A stretch of DNA of 64,000 nt from Penicillus capitatus (taxonomy: Eukaryota; Chlorophyta): assembly GCA_965649825.1 (NCBI GenBank), contig OZ287706.1, forward strand, positions 620,001-684,000. The letters are read 5' to 3'. Below are positions 32,633 to 43,905 of this stretch, in pieces. A program made the position numbers and the translations under genes. Below the pieces are notes generated by a model. It was not told where the DNA came from, did no database searches, and was given only the letters and a program-made list of their open reading frames with translations. Positions within the stretch are counted from its first letter, which is position 1. Each line of letters opens with the position of its first letter.

Positions 32633-34212
32633 ATGATGCATCGTAGGAGTGGCACCTCTCAGAGACAACGCGCACGACAGACGCATGTCCGAAAGAAACC
32701 AGATCCAGTGCCCAAATCTGAGCAAAAGAACACGAGCGAGCCATCTGCTGAAGCGAGCGATGACGTGAAGAGTGAGCGATTGAAGGCCATGCAGTCCGCG
32801 GCGGCCAAATCGATTTCACTCCTGTTCCAGACACAGACATGCGACACCGCTATGAAGGTCTGCGCGCGTTCCGACGTGGCATGTGTGAGCGATGTGCTTT
32901 GCAGCTTCTCTGGCTGTCCGTGTTTCACAGCATCGCCTCGCGTCCGGCGGAGTGGTTCGAATACTCGACGTTTCTCGCACCGGGCGTTGTGCCGGTCTAC
33001 TCGCTGTTGGCGCGAGGCAAGACGAAGGAGAAGATGCCACATCAGGTCCATGCGTTTGCCGATTTCTTGGAAAAGTGCAGAACACCGGCGACGATCTCCA
33101 TCCTGTTTCGACTGGTCAAGGCAGTGGGCAGCGTGGCGTTTCATCGACACGGCTGCGGTCAAGGGCCACGAGATGTTGCACTGGCTCAGATCGCCCCCGA
33201 TGTCGAAAGCATTCGCGATGCCTTGGCGTCGATGAACCCGTCGATCGAGGACCTCCACATGATGACGTGCAATCGCGTGCTGAACAACGTGGCGGAGTAC
33301 GCCGATCTGTACCGTTCCGTCATCCACGTCTTCCGTTGCACACTGGACGCGCAAGCATTGGAGTCCTCGCGTCGATTCTCGATTCGAGTGGACGATACCG
33401 ATGCCGAGATCATGCGCTACCTCGTCGCCTGCGATATTCTGGAGGTGCGCGCCGGGCGACGTCTTGTCGCAATGGGTAACGGACTGTGACAGGCACGGAC
33501 GGTTGAAGACGTCGAGCGTGTCTTTCGGCAGACGAGTCGTCGATTGCAGGACTCGCTAATCTGGATCCATCATTACCAGTTTGTTCCCGATCGGGCCATC
33601 AAGGATCATTGGACGCAGCTCGTGACGTGGACGAAGCGTCTCGAAGACGGTCATCCCGTTTTGCTGATTCGTCTCGGCGCCGCCATTCAAATCTGCGAAG
33701 GCGATAAAGCCGACGAATATGGACGCGCCATCGTCACTCAGGTCGAATCGATCATCATCATCGACGCACGCACACACGGCGCCACGCAACTGTAGATCGA
33801 TCGGGGCGTGCGCAAGCTGTTGAAGAACGACGGCATCGATACGCTCGTCACCATAGTCGACTGTCAAGGCGCCACCGCCGCTAACGTCGGTCGATTCACC
33901 ACTCTACTGCGAAGCGTGCCAGTCGTCCTCAACAAAGTACTCCAGCGATACGATCGTCGGATTTCCGTCTGAGTGATGCCGCTCTAGCATTACCCAGGTC
34001 GTCTGAAGTCGCTGCATATGGTGAATGTGCCTGGGTATGTCATCTGGCTCATTCAATTGGTCAAGCGATTCTTGCATCCGAGGACACGAGGGAAGATCTT
34101 TGTATACGGCCAAGATCTGAGCGTCTTGCCTCCTGAACTCCTCGACATTGTTCGCTGGAACGACGATCGAAATTCATCTCAGGCGGAAGGATCGTCACAG
34201 GTACAGCAATAA
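32633..34212 (+). CDS. Sec14-like CRAL-TRIO lipid-transfer protein
   Basis: The C-terminal half is a CRAL-TRIO domain: MRYLVACDILEARTVEDV (N-terminal helices), HHYQFVPDRAIKDHW, DTLVTIVDCQGATAANV, HYPGRLKSLHMVNVPGYV and RTRGKIFVYGQDLSVLPPELL. These blocks become contiguous only after removing introns of about 45-55 nt, so the gene model is well supported. Such proteins bind phosphatidylinositol, phosphatidylcholine or other lipids. The N-terminal half (Lys/Glu-rich start, then LLWLSVFHSIASRPAEW... and SSRRFSI) resembles no domain I know; it may be a membrane-binding extension. One methionine-led start at 32633 is used. Confidence 0.78.
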
Positions 34213-34734
34213 TCGCCTGTCTTTACTGCCAACATGACCTGTCGTTATATCTCTCGAGAGGCCTCGCGTCTTTTCCATTGCTTCTTCGACGAGTGCCTCT
34301 TTTGCGCGTTTTCGACGTTATTGATCACTGTTGCGTTGAATTCCGCGGAATTGTCCTCGTCGTTCTGGGTTCCTGATCAGAGCTCTTGAACGAACGATCG
34401 CTTCTGTGCCGTAGAGATCGATTTCTTTCGAAATTTTGCCTTTGTTTTCCGTTCTATGCACATCGAATGTCTTCGAAACGTCGAACAAAGGCTGACACGA
34501 CGCCGTCCTCTCGATACTTGTGTGTGAGTGAGTAAGAAAATCTGACACCGTAGCCAACTGCTTCATGAGATGTCTCAAGCCAATGGTCCACGAGCATTTG
34601 CTCGCAAGATGGACGCCGTATTCTCTTTGCCCATTCATTCCTTTATCTTTGTAATCGTACGGGCGCCGAGGTCCCGGAACCTCTCGACGATGATTTCTGT
34701 CTCCTGTGATGACGGCGTCGTTTGTTGTTGTCGT

Positions 34735-34962
34735 TTAGAGCGACCTTTCATCGACGCGTGAAGCACCGAGCTGCGAAATTGTGCCGGCCGTCACATCAGC
34801 CTCCTCTCTGGCATCTGCTCCCAGGTTCGCCAATACCTGTGCGTCGCTGATCTGATCGTGGGCCTCATGCGTTTCTTCAGTTCTCTGCATGACGATGACA
34901 ACGGCGATGATGCTCCGACGCCGCCATCGACATTCGCGCTCGAACAAGCCGTCATCCGCCAC
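34735..34962 (-). CDS. Possible small gene with an intron, unknown
   Basis: A minus-strand intron is suggested by a donor after DQISDAQ (CAG/GTATTG) and an acceptor at TTTCGCAG, with GCTGATGTGACGG 20-30 bp before the end, the same motif seen in confirmed introns here. The flanking sequence reads acidic and charged (TEETHEAHDQISDAQ / LGASRVDERSL). Further upstream another frame (LSEEVPDIEDDGPEEE) may be a preceding exon. No family recognised and the start is unknown; the opposite strand has an ORF ending 35040 with one hydrophobic segment. Confidence 0.35.
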   Translation of the reverse strand: MADDGLFERECRWRRRSIIAVVIVMQRTEETHEAHDQISDAQVLANLGADAREEADVTAGTISQLGASRVDERSL

Positions 34963-35415
34963 AGTATCTTAATTCTCTTCCTCTGGACCATCGTCTTCAA
35001 TATCTGGAACCTCTTCGCTGAGAACCTGTCGTACGAATGACATATCTCGAAAACACATATGCAATAGCTCTCTCTGACGCTGATGATGATCTCGCGCCCT
35101 CGCCCGATCGCAACGAAGGCGTCGACGCACGAATCGCTCTCTGCTATTAACGATGGCGTTGTGCTGCTGCCTGGGGGTGTCGTGAGTCGTTATGGTGATT
35201 CGACGGGAGGAGATCTGTGGAGCTCGGTGGTTTGCGCTTTTCTGTGTGACGACTTTGTCGACGCGGGTCCTTTGTCGTACCGTTGTGTACCTTCCAGCTC
35301 AGCCGTCGCATCATGTCCAAGAGAGCTGCGGTTTCCTGTTCTGTGTTCTCGGCATCGCGACAGCGGCGCGCGCTTTCATTTTTCCCACGGCGACGCACGT
35401 CGCGTCACAACATCG

Positions 35416-37012
35416 ATGAGCGCAGAGGAGAAGAAATCTTCGGAATTCGTCATCCAACCGACGAAGACCGTCCCGAAACTGGACACGTCCAAGTGGCCAT
35501 TGCTGCTCAAGAACTACGATCAGCTTCTCGTGCGAACGGGACACTACACACCGATTCCCTGCGGCCGAACGCCGTTGCGAAGATCGCTACCGGACTATAT
35601 CAAATACGGCTGCCTTAATCTCGACAAGCCTTCCAATCCGTCATCCCACGAGATCGTGGCGTGGACGAAACGCATTCTTCGTGTGGAGAAGACGGGACAC
35701 AGTGGGACACTGGATCCCAAAGTGACGGGCTCGCTGGTGATCTGCATCGAGAGAGCGACACGACTGGTGAAGGCGCAACAGGGAGCAGGCAAAGAATACG
35801 TATGCCTGGCGCGTTTTCATGCCAAAGTCCCCGGCGGCGCCGCCGAAGTCACACGTGCTCTGGAGAAACTCACGGGTAAAGTGGGTCTGAACCATGGGTC
35901 AGATATGGACATCGGCCGTGTCTGCTGCATAGGTGCCGTTTTTCAGCGACCGCCTTTGATCTCCGCCGTCAAACGACAGTTGCGTGTGCGGACGATTTAC
36001 AAGATGACGCTGTGGGAGTACGATGAAGACAAGAATTTGGCACTCTTTTGGGTTTCGTGCGAAGCCGGCACGTATATCCGGACGCTCTGTGTACATCTGG
36101 GTCTGATCCTTGGCGTCGGCGGCCATATGGAAGAACTCCGTCGCGTCCGCAGCGGCATTTTGGGTCGATCTGATCATCCAGGCAAAGATCTCGATCGCCA
36201 AGGCGTGTGCATTTCTAGGCGAGCGAGACAATATGGTGACCATGCACGATGTGCTGGATGCTCAGTGGCTGTACGATAATTTCAAAGACGATAGCTATCT
36301 GCGACGCGTCGTCATGCCACTCGAGGTGCTGTTGACGAATTACAAACGTATCGTTGTGAAAGACAGCGCCATTAATGCCTTGTGCTACGGCGCCAAGTTG
36401 ATGGTCGTGGGCGTCCTGCGCTATTCGGCGGACATCGAAGTGGATGACGAACTCGTGCTGATGACGACCAAAGTTCAATGCGCTGTCCGTCTCCCGAGGC
36501 GATCGGCGAATTCCGTGTAGGGCGAGGCGATCGCATTGGGCATTGCCCAGATGAATAGTGCTGTTATCGCGACGGTCGATCATGGCTGTGCAGCGAAGCT
36601 CAAGAGGGTGATCATGGATCGCGATACCTATCCTCGCAAGTGGGGATTGGGCGTCTACGCTCAGCGCAAGAAGCAGATGATTGCAGAAGGCCTGTTGGAT
36701 AAACACGGCCGTCCGAATGACAAGACGCCGCCGGAATACCTGCGCGCGATCGTTCCGGAGAACGTCCCTGTCAAACAGGAACAGATGGACGTCGTTCAGG
36801 AGGAGGAGAAAACAGAGAAGAAGCCAAAGAAGCGCAAGAACGAAGAGACAGAGCCATCGCCGAAGAAACCCAAAAAGAAAAAAGAAAAGAAATCGGCGGA
36901 GCCAGATGGCGGCGGCGAGATCGAAAGCAAACGGAAGAAACAAAAGAAAGAAAGCAAGCAGAAGAAAGAAAAGAGCGAAGGGGCCGCGACAGGAACAGAC
37001 GTCGGTGTTTGA
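35416..37012 (+). CDS. Dyskerin / Cbf5 pseudouridine synthase
   Basis: Catalytic subunit of box H/ACA snoRNPs, which isomerise uridines in rRNA and snRNA. The TruB-type core has the catalytic motif [13 protein letters not shown] (Asp of GTLDP), [26 protein letters not shown] (with the Arg-rich strand), [16 protein letters not shown] and [14 protein letters not shown] domain follows ([35 protein letters not shown]). The C-terminus is a long Lys-rich tail typical of nucleolar dyskerins. Three introns of about 47-57 nt interrupt it, each restoring a conserved block ([30 protein letters not shown]). Start at MSAEEKK. About 480 residues. Confidence 0.93.
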
Positions 37013-37034
37013 TAAACGGCGGAGACATGTTGAT

Positions 37035-37668
37035 CTAACGAGCGTTTCGCAGCGATTGTTGGACATCGCGGTAGTGCACGCGACAGGATCCATTGGGTCC
37101 ACAATCGACGGCACCCCAACGCGCCTGTAGGAAACTGCAGTTGAATGTTGGCTTCTTCAACGAACGGTTGACGATGTTGTGCACGTCGCATGTCCATTCC
37201 TGCAATGCCTGGCTCGAATGACAGCGCACAGGATTCTCCCTGACAGCCAAGCACACCACGGGTGCAGATGAGACAGACAGCAAAGGAGGCGCAACTTGAC
37301 GATCTCTTGAAAGTGATGGGCACAGATATCGCAGGGATAGATCCGCGTGAGGCAGTCGACCTAGAGAGGGATCGATCGAGATGCCGGGAGACGAACGGAA
37401 GTGGCCGGACGAAGTTTTTGACGTCCTTTTGCTGCTGTCGTGTCGGCGTGTCAGGGTAGTAAGATGCAATGGAATGCAGGAGTGTCCACGTGGCGCGTCC
37501 CACTTCATCGCGGCTGACGGTATAGGTCGAATCCACGGCGTCCTTTGCTGGATTCGACGCCTTGGGTTCTTCCTTTGGCAGAGAGCCCTTTGAATCGACG
37601 AGGTCGCTCGGCGCCGCGGCCGATGCCGAACGGGCTTCGCTCCAAAAAGGTAGCAACATCCGAAGCAT
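37035..37668 (-). CDS. FAD-linked sulfhydryl oxidase Erv1/ALR
   Basis: Erv1 reoxidises Mia40 in the mitochondrial intermembrane space; the same family exists in the ER (Erv2). The FAD-binding start is VGRATWTLLHSIASYYPD, then QQQKDVKNF. After an intron of about 50 nt follows IYPCDICAHHFQEIVK with the CxxC redox pair (CDIC), and after another ENPVRCHSSQALQEWTCDVHNIVNRSLKKP, the helix with HN..N contacting FAD. The C-terminal exon has two more cysteines (DCGPNGSC). The N-terminal 60 residues are Ala/Ser-rich; I place the start at MLRMLLPFW. The stop at 37035 lies 23 bp from that of dyskerin, tail to tail. Confidence 0.9.
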
Positions 37669-37813
37669 GGAAAAATCTGAAGACAAGGGTTCGCTGTTAA
37701 GCTACTGATCGTATAGGACCGTATACAACCGTAGCTTACACCTCCTGTGTGTGGGTAGATCCCGACGTATACGATTTCGTATCTCTGTTTTGCAAAAGGC
37801 GACTGCGACGAAG

Positions 37814-40187
37814 ATGGCAGCAGCCCGTACCATGCGAGATATCTCGGTGCAAGGTCCGTCGTTCGTTTCTTGCGCTCTGAACGACGATGCCGTGTTTCTA
37901 GGGTTCGATCCCCAACGTGGCTTCGCGCTACTGCGCCACGCTATCGACAAGCAAAAACGCGGTCGTGTGGTGCCCGACTTATGGGCTGAGCTGTTTTCCG
38001 AGTGCGGCGCCGACAATGCCGTCATCAATCGTCTCGTGCGCGACTACAGCGATGCTGTGGCGCAAGGATACCCGAAATTGGACGTCTACACATACCGAGC
38101 GTGCGTTCGTGCAAAAGTGAAAGAACACGAGTACTTGCTCCACGCTCTCTACGACGGTCACTGTTTCACCAATCGAAAAATCACGCCAGAAACTTACATG
38201 TCGAGACAGACACCATCTCTCGGCAGCTTCGATGACGTGACGGCGATGTAGGGCGCTGTTTGAGAATGCAGAGAGACTGGCGGCGATTCAGGCAGTATCG
38301 ACCTTTCTGGGCAACAAATTCATCGACGATGTCATGATCCAAGCAGGAGAGCTGATTCACACAGAATGGGAAGAAGAGATGAGTGTGGAAGAGACGTCGA
38401 GCCTCGACCGTTTCTTCGCATCTGTCCACGAGTCGCCACAGAAACTGGCACAGGTGCGGTCTCCTGTTGGCGAGGGGTTGCCAATATGTGGCGTGGCAGT
38501 CCATTGCTCGGCGATGTCACGATGTGGGCCGATCTCAAGGATCAAGTTCCATTCAGCAACAGTTCGACTGGATGCAGAGTTTGGCAGAATTGTCCTGCGA
38601 GATGTTCGCAGCGGTGCGTGCCAAGCGACATGACTTGGAGATTCGGTATCATCGGGAACGGGTCTTGGCAGAGACATCCATAGCAAACTGGCTGGCCTGT
38701 GTGCCCTTCCACGAAATGTGGGACAGTCTTCTTTACGTACACCATATGTGCGCCGCATCCAGCATTGCGTGTGATCTGTGCGACAGGGAAGCACACAGTT
38801 GTTGGTCCATGCAACGGAGAAAGATTTCGAAGATCCGTTGGCCAAGCCACTGACCATGCACTGTATCCGAATCGCTCAACAGCTCAGCGATTCCTTGGCA
38901 TCGATGCTCCTTGACAATACGGTCCACCTCCACCGTTCGTTTGCTCCCCTCTGCTGACTTGTTTTCCCTTAGCTGGACGGTTATATGTCGACGGCCGAGA
39001 TGGATCAAGAAGATCTGTTAGAATTGCCCGATCGGTATGCGACCATGATAGTGAACGCCTGCTTCGGTCGGCACAAGACCTCCAAGGCAGACATGGATGT
39101 ATACAGGCAAGTTTCTTCACTTTGTGGAAGATCTGCTTAGGCAGGTGGTGCAGGCAGCTGATGATTCTGTGCAAGTCTGGCAAATGTTTCAATGCCCTGT
39201 TCATGCTGCTCTACGTATGCTTGGAAGACAGTCGGCAGCTATATGACATCATGAGGGAATGGAATCCCACCAGTGGAGCCGTTAATGGGACCTTTGCGCA
39301 TTTTGTGTTCGAGAAGTGGATGCGAGGTGGAACGACAAGAGACATGCAGCATCTCCTCAAGGGACCGGCAGAACTCGATGCACGCCTCGTGCAGTATCTC
39401 GTTTTTGAAGAGCGATACGATCTGGCGGCTGCCGTTCAGGTAAAAACGCTGCCGAGAGAACTGCCCTCTATGCTCTCTTTGGCAGATACGAATGGGCAAC
39501 TTGCGTGGTGCCAGGCAGACGATCTACAGAAAGCAGCAGTTTCTGGACCACAAAAGAGATGTGTCAAATCTCTATCTGCTGTCCTGTTGCGTGGAAGACA
39601 CGTCTGTCTCTGCACTTCTGCTCTGCGCATGTCTTTGCTGAATGGATGTTCTCTAGGCAAGAAGCATCGAGGGGGTATCTTCAGTTGAAGCTCAACTGTA
39701 TCTGCCATCGCTTTAATTTCATCGCCATTCCTGCAGAGACGATGGTCGTGCTGCAAGAACTGATCTACCTCATGCATCGTTCGACTAACTACGACATGCT
39801 GAACGCTGCCCTGGACATCTTCGTTTTCGAACAGAGTGGTTTTTACAGAAGCAGAAGGTCAGCTGCTGTCACATCACTCTTCCGCTGCCAAACAATCTCC
39901 GTTTGTGTTTCAGCTCTGAATGGATGGAGCTATGGAGGATCTTGGCTGGTTTCATGGAGCTGGATGAGATGCGTTATGGAGAGGAAAACCCGCTGTGTTA
40001 CAACAGCGAAGACTTCTATCTCCTACAGCGGGCATGCGACATGCTCAGTCTCTCCTGGCACGACAGAGAAGAGATCCACGAAACAATGACCAGCGTCCTG
40101 AGCGAGAGAAGTGCTCGACAAGGAGGACCAGGACAGGTGCCGGAACACGTGAATCGAAAGCTGCTCACGGCACTGAGTCTGGGATAG
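37814..40187 (+). CDS. Large helical protein, possibly a scaffold nucleoporin (Nup133-like?)
   Basis: A run of at least eight exons on the plus strand gives a mostly alpha-helical protein of perhaps 650-700 residues: RGFALLRHAIDKQKRGR, KVKEHEYLLHALYDGHCF, ALFENAERLAAIQAVSTF, SLDRFFASVHESPQKLAQ, a stretch with MWDSLLYVH, DRYATMIVNACFG, and near the end LWRILAGFMELDEMRYG and LLQRACDMLSLSWHDREEI. The Phe-rich DRFFASV segment and the tandem-helix character recall the C-terminal half of Nup133, but the resemblance is weak and from memory. It could equally be another alpha-solenoid protein. Exon borders between 38250 and 39900 are not fully resolved. Confidence 0.45.
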
Positions 40188-40300
40188 AAATGGGGGTAGC
40201 CGGCGACGAGCGTTTGCTTTCCGATGCATCATACAGACGAACGTGGGAACATAGGAGACAGACAGATGGCACGTGTAAGCTACAGTGACGACCGTTCTAT

Positions 40301-41083
40301 CTACTGTGTCTGTGGCCGAGAAGACAGATGCGCAACGATGTCGACCCAATTCCATCCACGCGGCTTCTCGTCCACTGCTCCAAACCTAGAGCATCCAGAA
40401 CGAGCCGGCAGTCGGAACGGCGTCATTGCTGCGCTGGTCACCTCGAATAGAACCTCCGTTTCTGCGCCTTGGTCATCTTCTCCTTCTTCGGTTCGGATCT
40501 GGAGGAGGACTCCCGCGGAGGCGCTTTCCCACGCGGACTCGGATCCTCCTACGCACGGTGCATGCGCGATTGGATCGTTCGTCGCGGGATGGGTGCTTGC
40601 ATGATCGCCGGTCTTCTGTTTGGAGAGCTCGACGTAGTGCATGAGGTGTTCTTTCAGCCACTCGACCAGATTGTACACCATCTGCTCTCCCTGCATCGCC
40701 GCCGCCTCCTGTTCCAAGCACTTCTCCAGTTCTCTCTTCGCCTGGGCGCTGTACACGATATTCTCCAGGGCAGAAACGGAGAAGACGGGCAGTTCCTCGG
40801 GATAACTACACACCCAGGCACCGCCCACGGCTGCATCGTGCAGAGGGTCGTGCTGTCGCACTTCTGGGGAGCGTCAAGTATGAGCGAGAAGATCCACTCT
40901 GGACAGGATAGGGTTGGACGAGAAGGAGCCGAGGTGGGCGGACGTGCCGTGCAGTGTCTCGCCTTCGGGCGTCGTCGGTTCGACAGTGACGCAGATTCTC
41001 CTGCCGTCTTCTCGACGAAAGCTGTCGCAGAAGATCGCCTCGAGGGCCATGCACTCGGTCTCGAATTCGTCGTCCTCTTCCAT
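40301..41083 (-). CDS. RWD domain protein, RWDD4-like
   Basis: The N-terminus MEEDDEFETECMALEAIF begins an RWD domain (ExxALxxIF), which continues after an intron with YPEELPVFSVSALEN and MVYNLVEWLKEHL. After two further introns the C-terminus reads MTKAQKRRFYSR then EKPRGWNWVDIVAHLS, matching the RWDD4 ending (LSKAQKRKLADK...LPRGWNWVDVVKHLS). RWD domains bind proteins such as ubiquitin-system and translation-control partners; the role of RWDD4 itself is unclear to me. Start set at the ATG at 41083. Codon use is like that of the neighbours. Confidence 0.78.
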
Positions 41084-41221
41084 CACGTCTCCCGGGCAAC
41101 TTCCGAGGGCGTCGCGGTGGCGAATCTACGGCAACGGAGTCGACAGCGACGGTGACCGCGGCTCCGGTTCGGTGATGTTACTTCTGGTAAATTCCGGCGA
41201 CACGTTCGTTGCGTTTCAGAG

Positions 41222-41721
41222 ATGCGTGTTGCGATAAAGGAGGCAGACTCCCCTGCTCCACTCGGCGCCTATTCCCGTGCCGTCGTGGCAAACGGGTTCG
41301 TGTTCGTGTCGGGTCAGCTAGGACTGCTTCCTAACGTACGCCGCCTCCCTTTCCGCTGCGACGGCGGTTGAACGTCTGTCTGTCTGTGCTCGGCAGCAAC
41401 CCCAGCCGAAGTTCGTGTCGGAGACCAGCGCGGTCGAGCAGACGAGACAGGCGCTGACGAATATGCAGCAAGTCCTCAAGGCTGCGGGGGCGACGATGTC
41501 CAATGTGGTCAAGACGACCGTCATGATGGCCAACATCGATGATTTCTCGGCCATCGACGGCGCCTACCGTGCGTCCCGCTTCTCGCAGACAGCGGAGGTT
41601 GACGGTGTGCCTCTCAGGAGACTTCTTCCCCGAAGATGCTCCGGCTCGCGGTGCCTTTGCGGCAGGGGCGCTGCCCATCGGCGCCCTGGTCGAGATCGAT
41701 GCCATTGCCGTTTTGGAATGA
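41222..41721 (+). CDS. RidA/YjgF family imine deaminase, paralogue 1
   Basis: RidA hydrolyses reactive enamine/imine intermediates made by PLP enzymes. Three exons give about 130 residues: [24 protein letters not shown], then [42 protein letters not shown], and after a second short intron [22 protein letters not shown] with [10 protein letters not shown]. The conserved active-site Arg (PARGAF) and the terminal EIDAIA are present. No targeting leader is visible. A second paralogue lies at 52658-53150 on the other strand with the same intron positions. Confidence 0.88.
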
Positions 41722-41927
41722 AATGCGACGCGTCGACGCAGACGAAGGACGCCACATCGGATTGCATTCTTTTCACTTCTTGCGTTCACCGAGAAGGGAA
41801 CGTTTTTGCTGGGGTGTGTATTCTCGTGGACCATGAGGCCGTGAGGTCCTTTACGTTCTGTTAGGTTTCCATTCGCTCAAATAAAGACACCCATCCCATT
41901 CCCACCATCAACCATTCAACGACATCC

Positions 41928-42359
41928 TTGTGCTTCAAACGTTTAAAGAAACAAATTATTGTCGATCGAAGCTCTCTGCGCGAAGAGATCCTCTTCGGCG
42001 TTTCTTCGCAAGCCATACTCGTTTTTGACAAAGTTTCGAGAGACGACTCGTCACGGATCGGCCACAGCTGCCGGTGGATGTCATCGACTCGCGGCTCTGG
42101 AACTGCCGAAGAACAACCGATCGTCCATGATCCAATGACGAAAGACGTCATCGATCGTGTCGCCGATACTATCACAAAGATGGCTGTGTATCGATCAATC
42201 GAGCACCGAATGATCAGGATCGGCACACACGTGCAAGAAGAAACTAGCTGGGACGCCTTGACGATCCGCAGTCCTATTGCTTCTTCGCTTGCATCCTCTA
42301 CACAACACAAAGATGCCTCAACTGCACGATCTCCTGACTCGAACAACGCCTCCTTTTGA
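41928..42359 (+). CDS. Hypothetical protein, weakly supported
   Basis: An uninterrupted frame of 143 codons with mixed polar composition (for example DPMTKDVIDRVADTITKMAV). No signal peptide, membrane segment or known motif. The minus strand of the same place is also open, so this may be chance. It lies in a gap between RidA and the surface-protein pseudogene. Confidence 0.22.
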   Translation: MCFKRLKKQIIVDRSSLREEILFGVSSQAILVFDKVSRDDSSRIGHSCRWMSSTRGSGTAEEQPIVHDPMTKDVIDRVADTITKMAVYRSIEHRMIRIGTHVQEETSWDALTIRSPIASSLASSTQHKDASTARSPDSNNASF

Positions 42360-43289
42360 ACGAAGGAAGCCGAATATTAAAGATTACCGAAGACGTTCGA
42401 TTGACAAAGCGATCTTTGTTGAGGTCCCGAGAAATGGAATGACTTTGTGACAATACAAGGTTACAAGCATCCGTTCTTCTTCTCAAGGAGAAGCATCAAA
42501 GTGGATCCTCATCAACGAGGATTCTGTTTCGCATCAAATTCAACCACCTTCCTGACGAAAAAAGAATTGGAGCCAGACTGTATCACAGTCGTGGTCTGCC
42601 CTAATCATGGTACGACCATACCGCAGTTTTTCTGTGTCCGCATACGTCTACCGAAACAGTGCTATGTTATTTGGAACATTAGAAACATTGCTATTATTAA
42701 GAACTTTGCAGTGCTAAGTCTGATTTTATCTATACAGCGCCACGGACACACAATATTACAGTTATCATAAATCGTTGTTCCCTACTCTCTCGTTCTAGAT
42801 GCCCGGGATCGTTTCATCTCGTCGATCTGTTCTAGTTGCCTGACGACTGATGTATTTTTTTTCTGGAAATCGTTCCTCGCCCCATCAACGCGTCGAATTC
42901 TCTCTGAAACACAGCCAAGGCATTTACTCAAAGACCTCCGCTGCCATTAGACAATGGCCAATCAAGAAGGAGAAATTCGAGTCTGTTAACGAAGACCTCC
43001 CCCGCAATGTGAGAGTCGACCTAACGGCCGAGTCCGGACCGGATGGCGAACCGCGCAGGGAAACTCCGTCCGCAATGTATAATTACATAGTTAGACGGAT
43101 AGAGCAGAACAGTTCCCGTCTAAATACTCAGAATGACGTCAGTCCTCTTCTCATGCTATCGTCATGCATGACGAGCCTCTCGTGCACTAAACGTCACACG
43201 CAAGACGTCCCTTCACGTCAGGAGGGCGAACCCTAGTGGAGAAGCCCTCTGAGGAACCACTGGAACAGCAATGATTGCACCAAACACCC
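42360..43289. other. No supportable gene
   Basis: Only short frames without family resemblance are present, and no repeat or RNA gene is visible. Confidence 0.45.
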
Positions 43290-43845
43290 ACGGAGTGTCT
43301 GCAAAATCACATCGCGATGATGCAAAAAGAACTGGCCTCCCGACTAAGGAGAGCCATCTTCACAGAAACGTTAGAAGATAGGGCAGCATTCGACAAGAAC
43401 GTGCAATTGGATATGGAGGCACTGGTGCCTTCCGAGAGGTAGAGGGCATCACCTCTCTTAGCTACGTTTCTTTTAAAAGAAGACGCAGTGATGTTCATTA
43501 TGGATCACAAGGAGAAGAGAACGGCTCCATCTTCTCCTTTGCTGTTTCGAAACGTGCAGTTTTCTATTCTGGCGACAGAATTTTTGAAATGAACGCCGGC
43601 CCGTCGTGAATGTTCGTTGCCGTTGAGGCCGAGACGCGACATTTCAAATTCTATCAGCATCAGGGCGCTTCCTTCCACGCGAAAGATCTCCACAAGGACA
43701 TCGCCAGGTCAAGTGCAGTTGACAAGATTTGGACGCCGTCTTCTGTGCCATTAAAGACGGTCTGGTCAAGGAGCCACACTCAGATCGTTTCGTTTGAGTA
43801 CGTGTCGACGCTGCGTCTTGATAGCGAACACCGAGGCGAATTGTA
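43290..43845 (-). pseudogene. Decayed partial copy of the 6-12 kb surface-protein gene
   Basis: On the minus strand, about 43845-43705 matches exon 2 of the gene at 6030 (from about 6470 to 6605), then jumps directly to sequence equivalent to 7230-7560, so about 620 bp of the parent is missing. The remainder preserves recognisable repeats (EIFRVEGSALMLIEFEMS, SISNCTFLSNAA), but the frames are broken at several points and no intact start or membrane domain is left. It ends near 43290. Divergence is moderate, so the copy is not very recent. Confidence 0.85.
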
Positions 43846-43905
43846 CGACAGCGACGTGAACATCCATCACCGGCCTCAGACTGACAAGACAAGAGAACAG
43901 GATCC

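Noticed and set aside
33465-33481. 17-nt GT...AG segment (GTAACGGACTGTGACAG) as an ultrashort intron in the Sec14-like gene
   Set aside because: A donor further upstream (GTGCGCGCC, after CDILE) gives an intron of about 48 nt in phase and a better match to the CRAL-TRIO N-terminal helix.
36215-37114. 299-codon minus-strand frame across dyskerin with a Phe/Leu-rich 'membrane' part
   Set aside because: The hydrophobic part is the reverse of the Lys-rich tail of dyskerin (AAG/GAA codons). The plus-strand protein is unambiguous.
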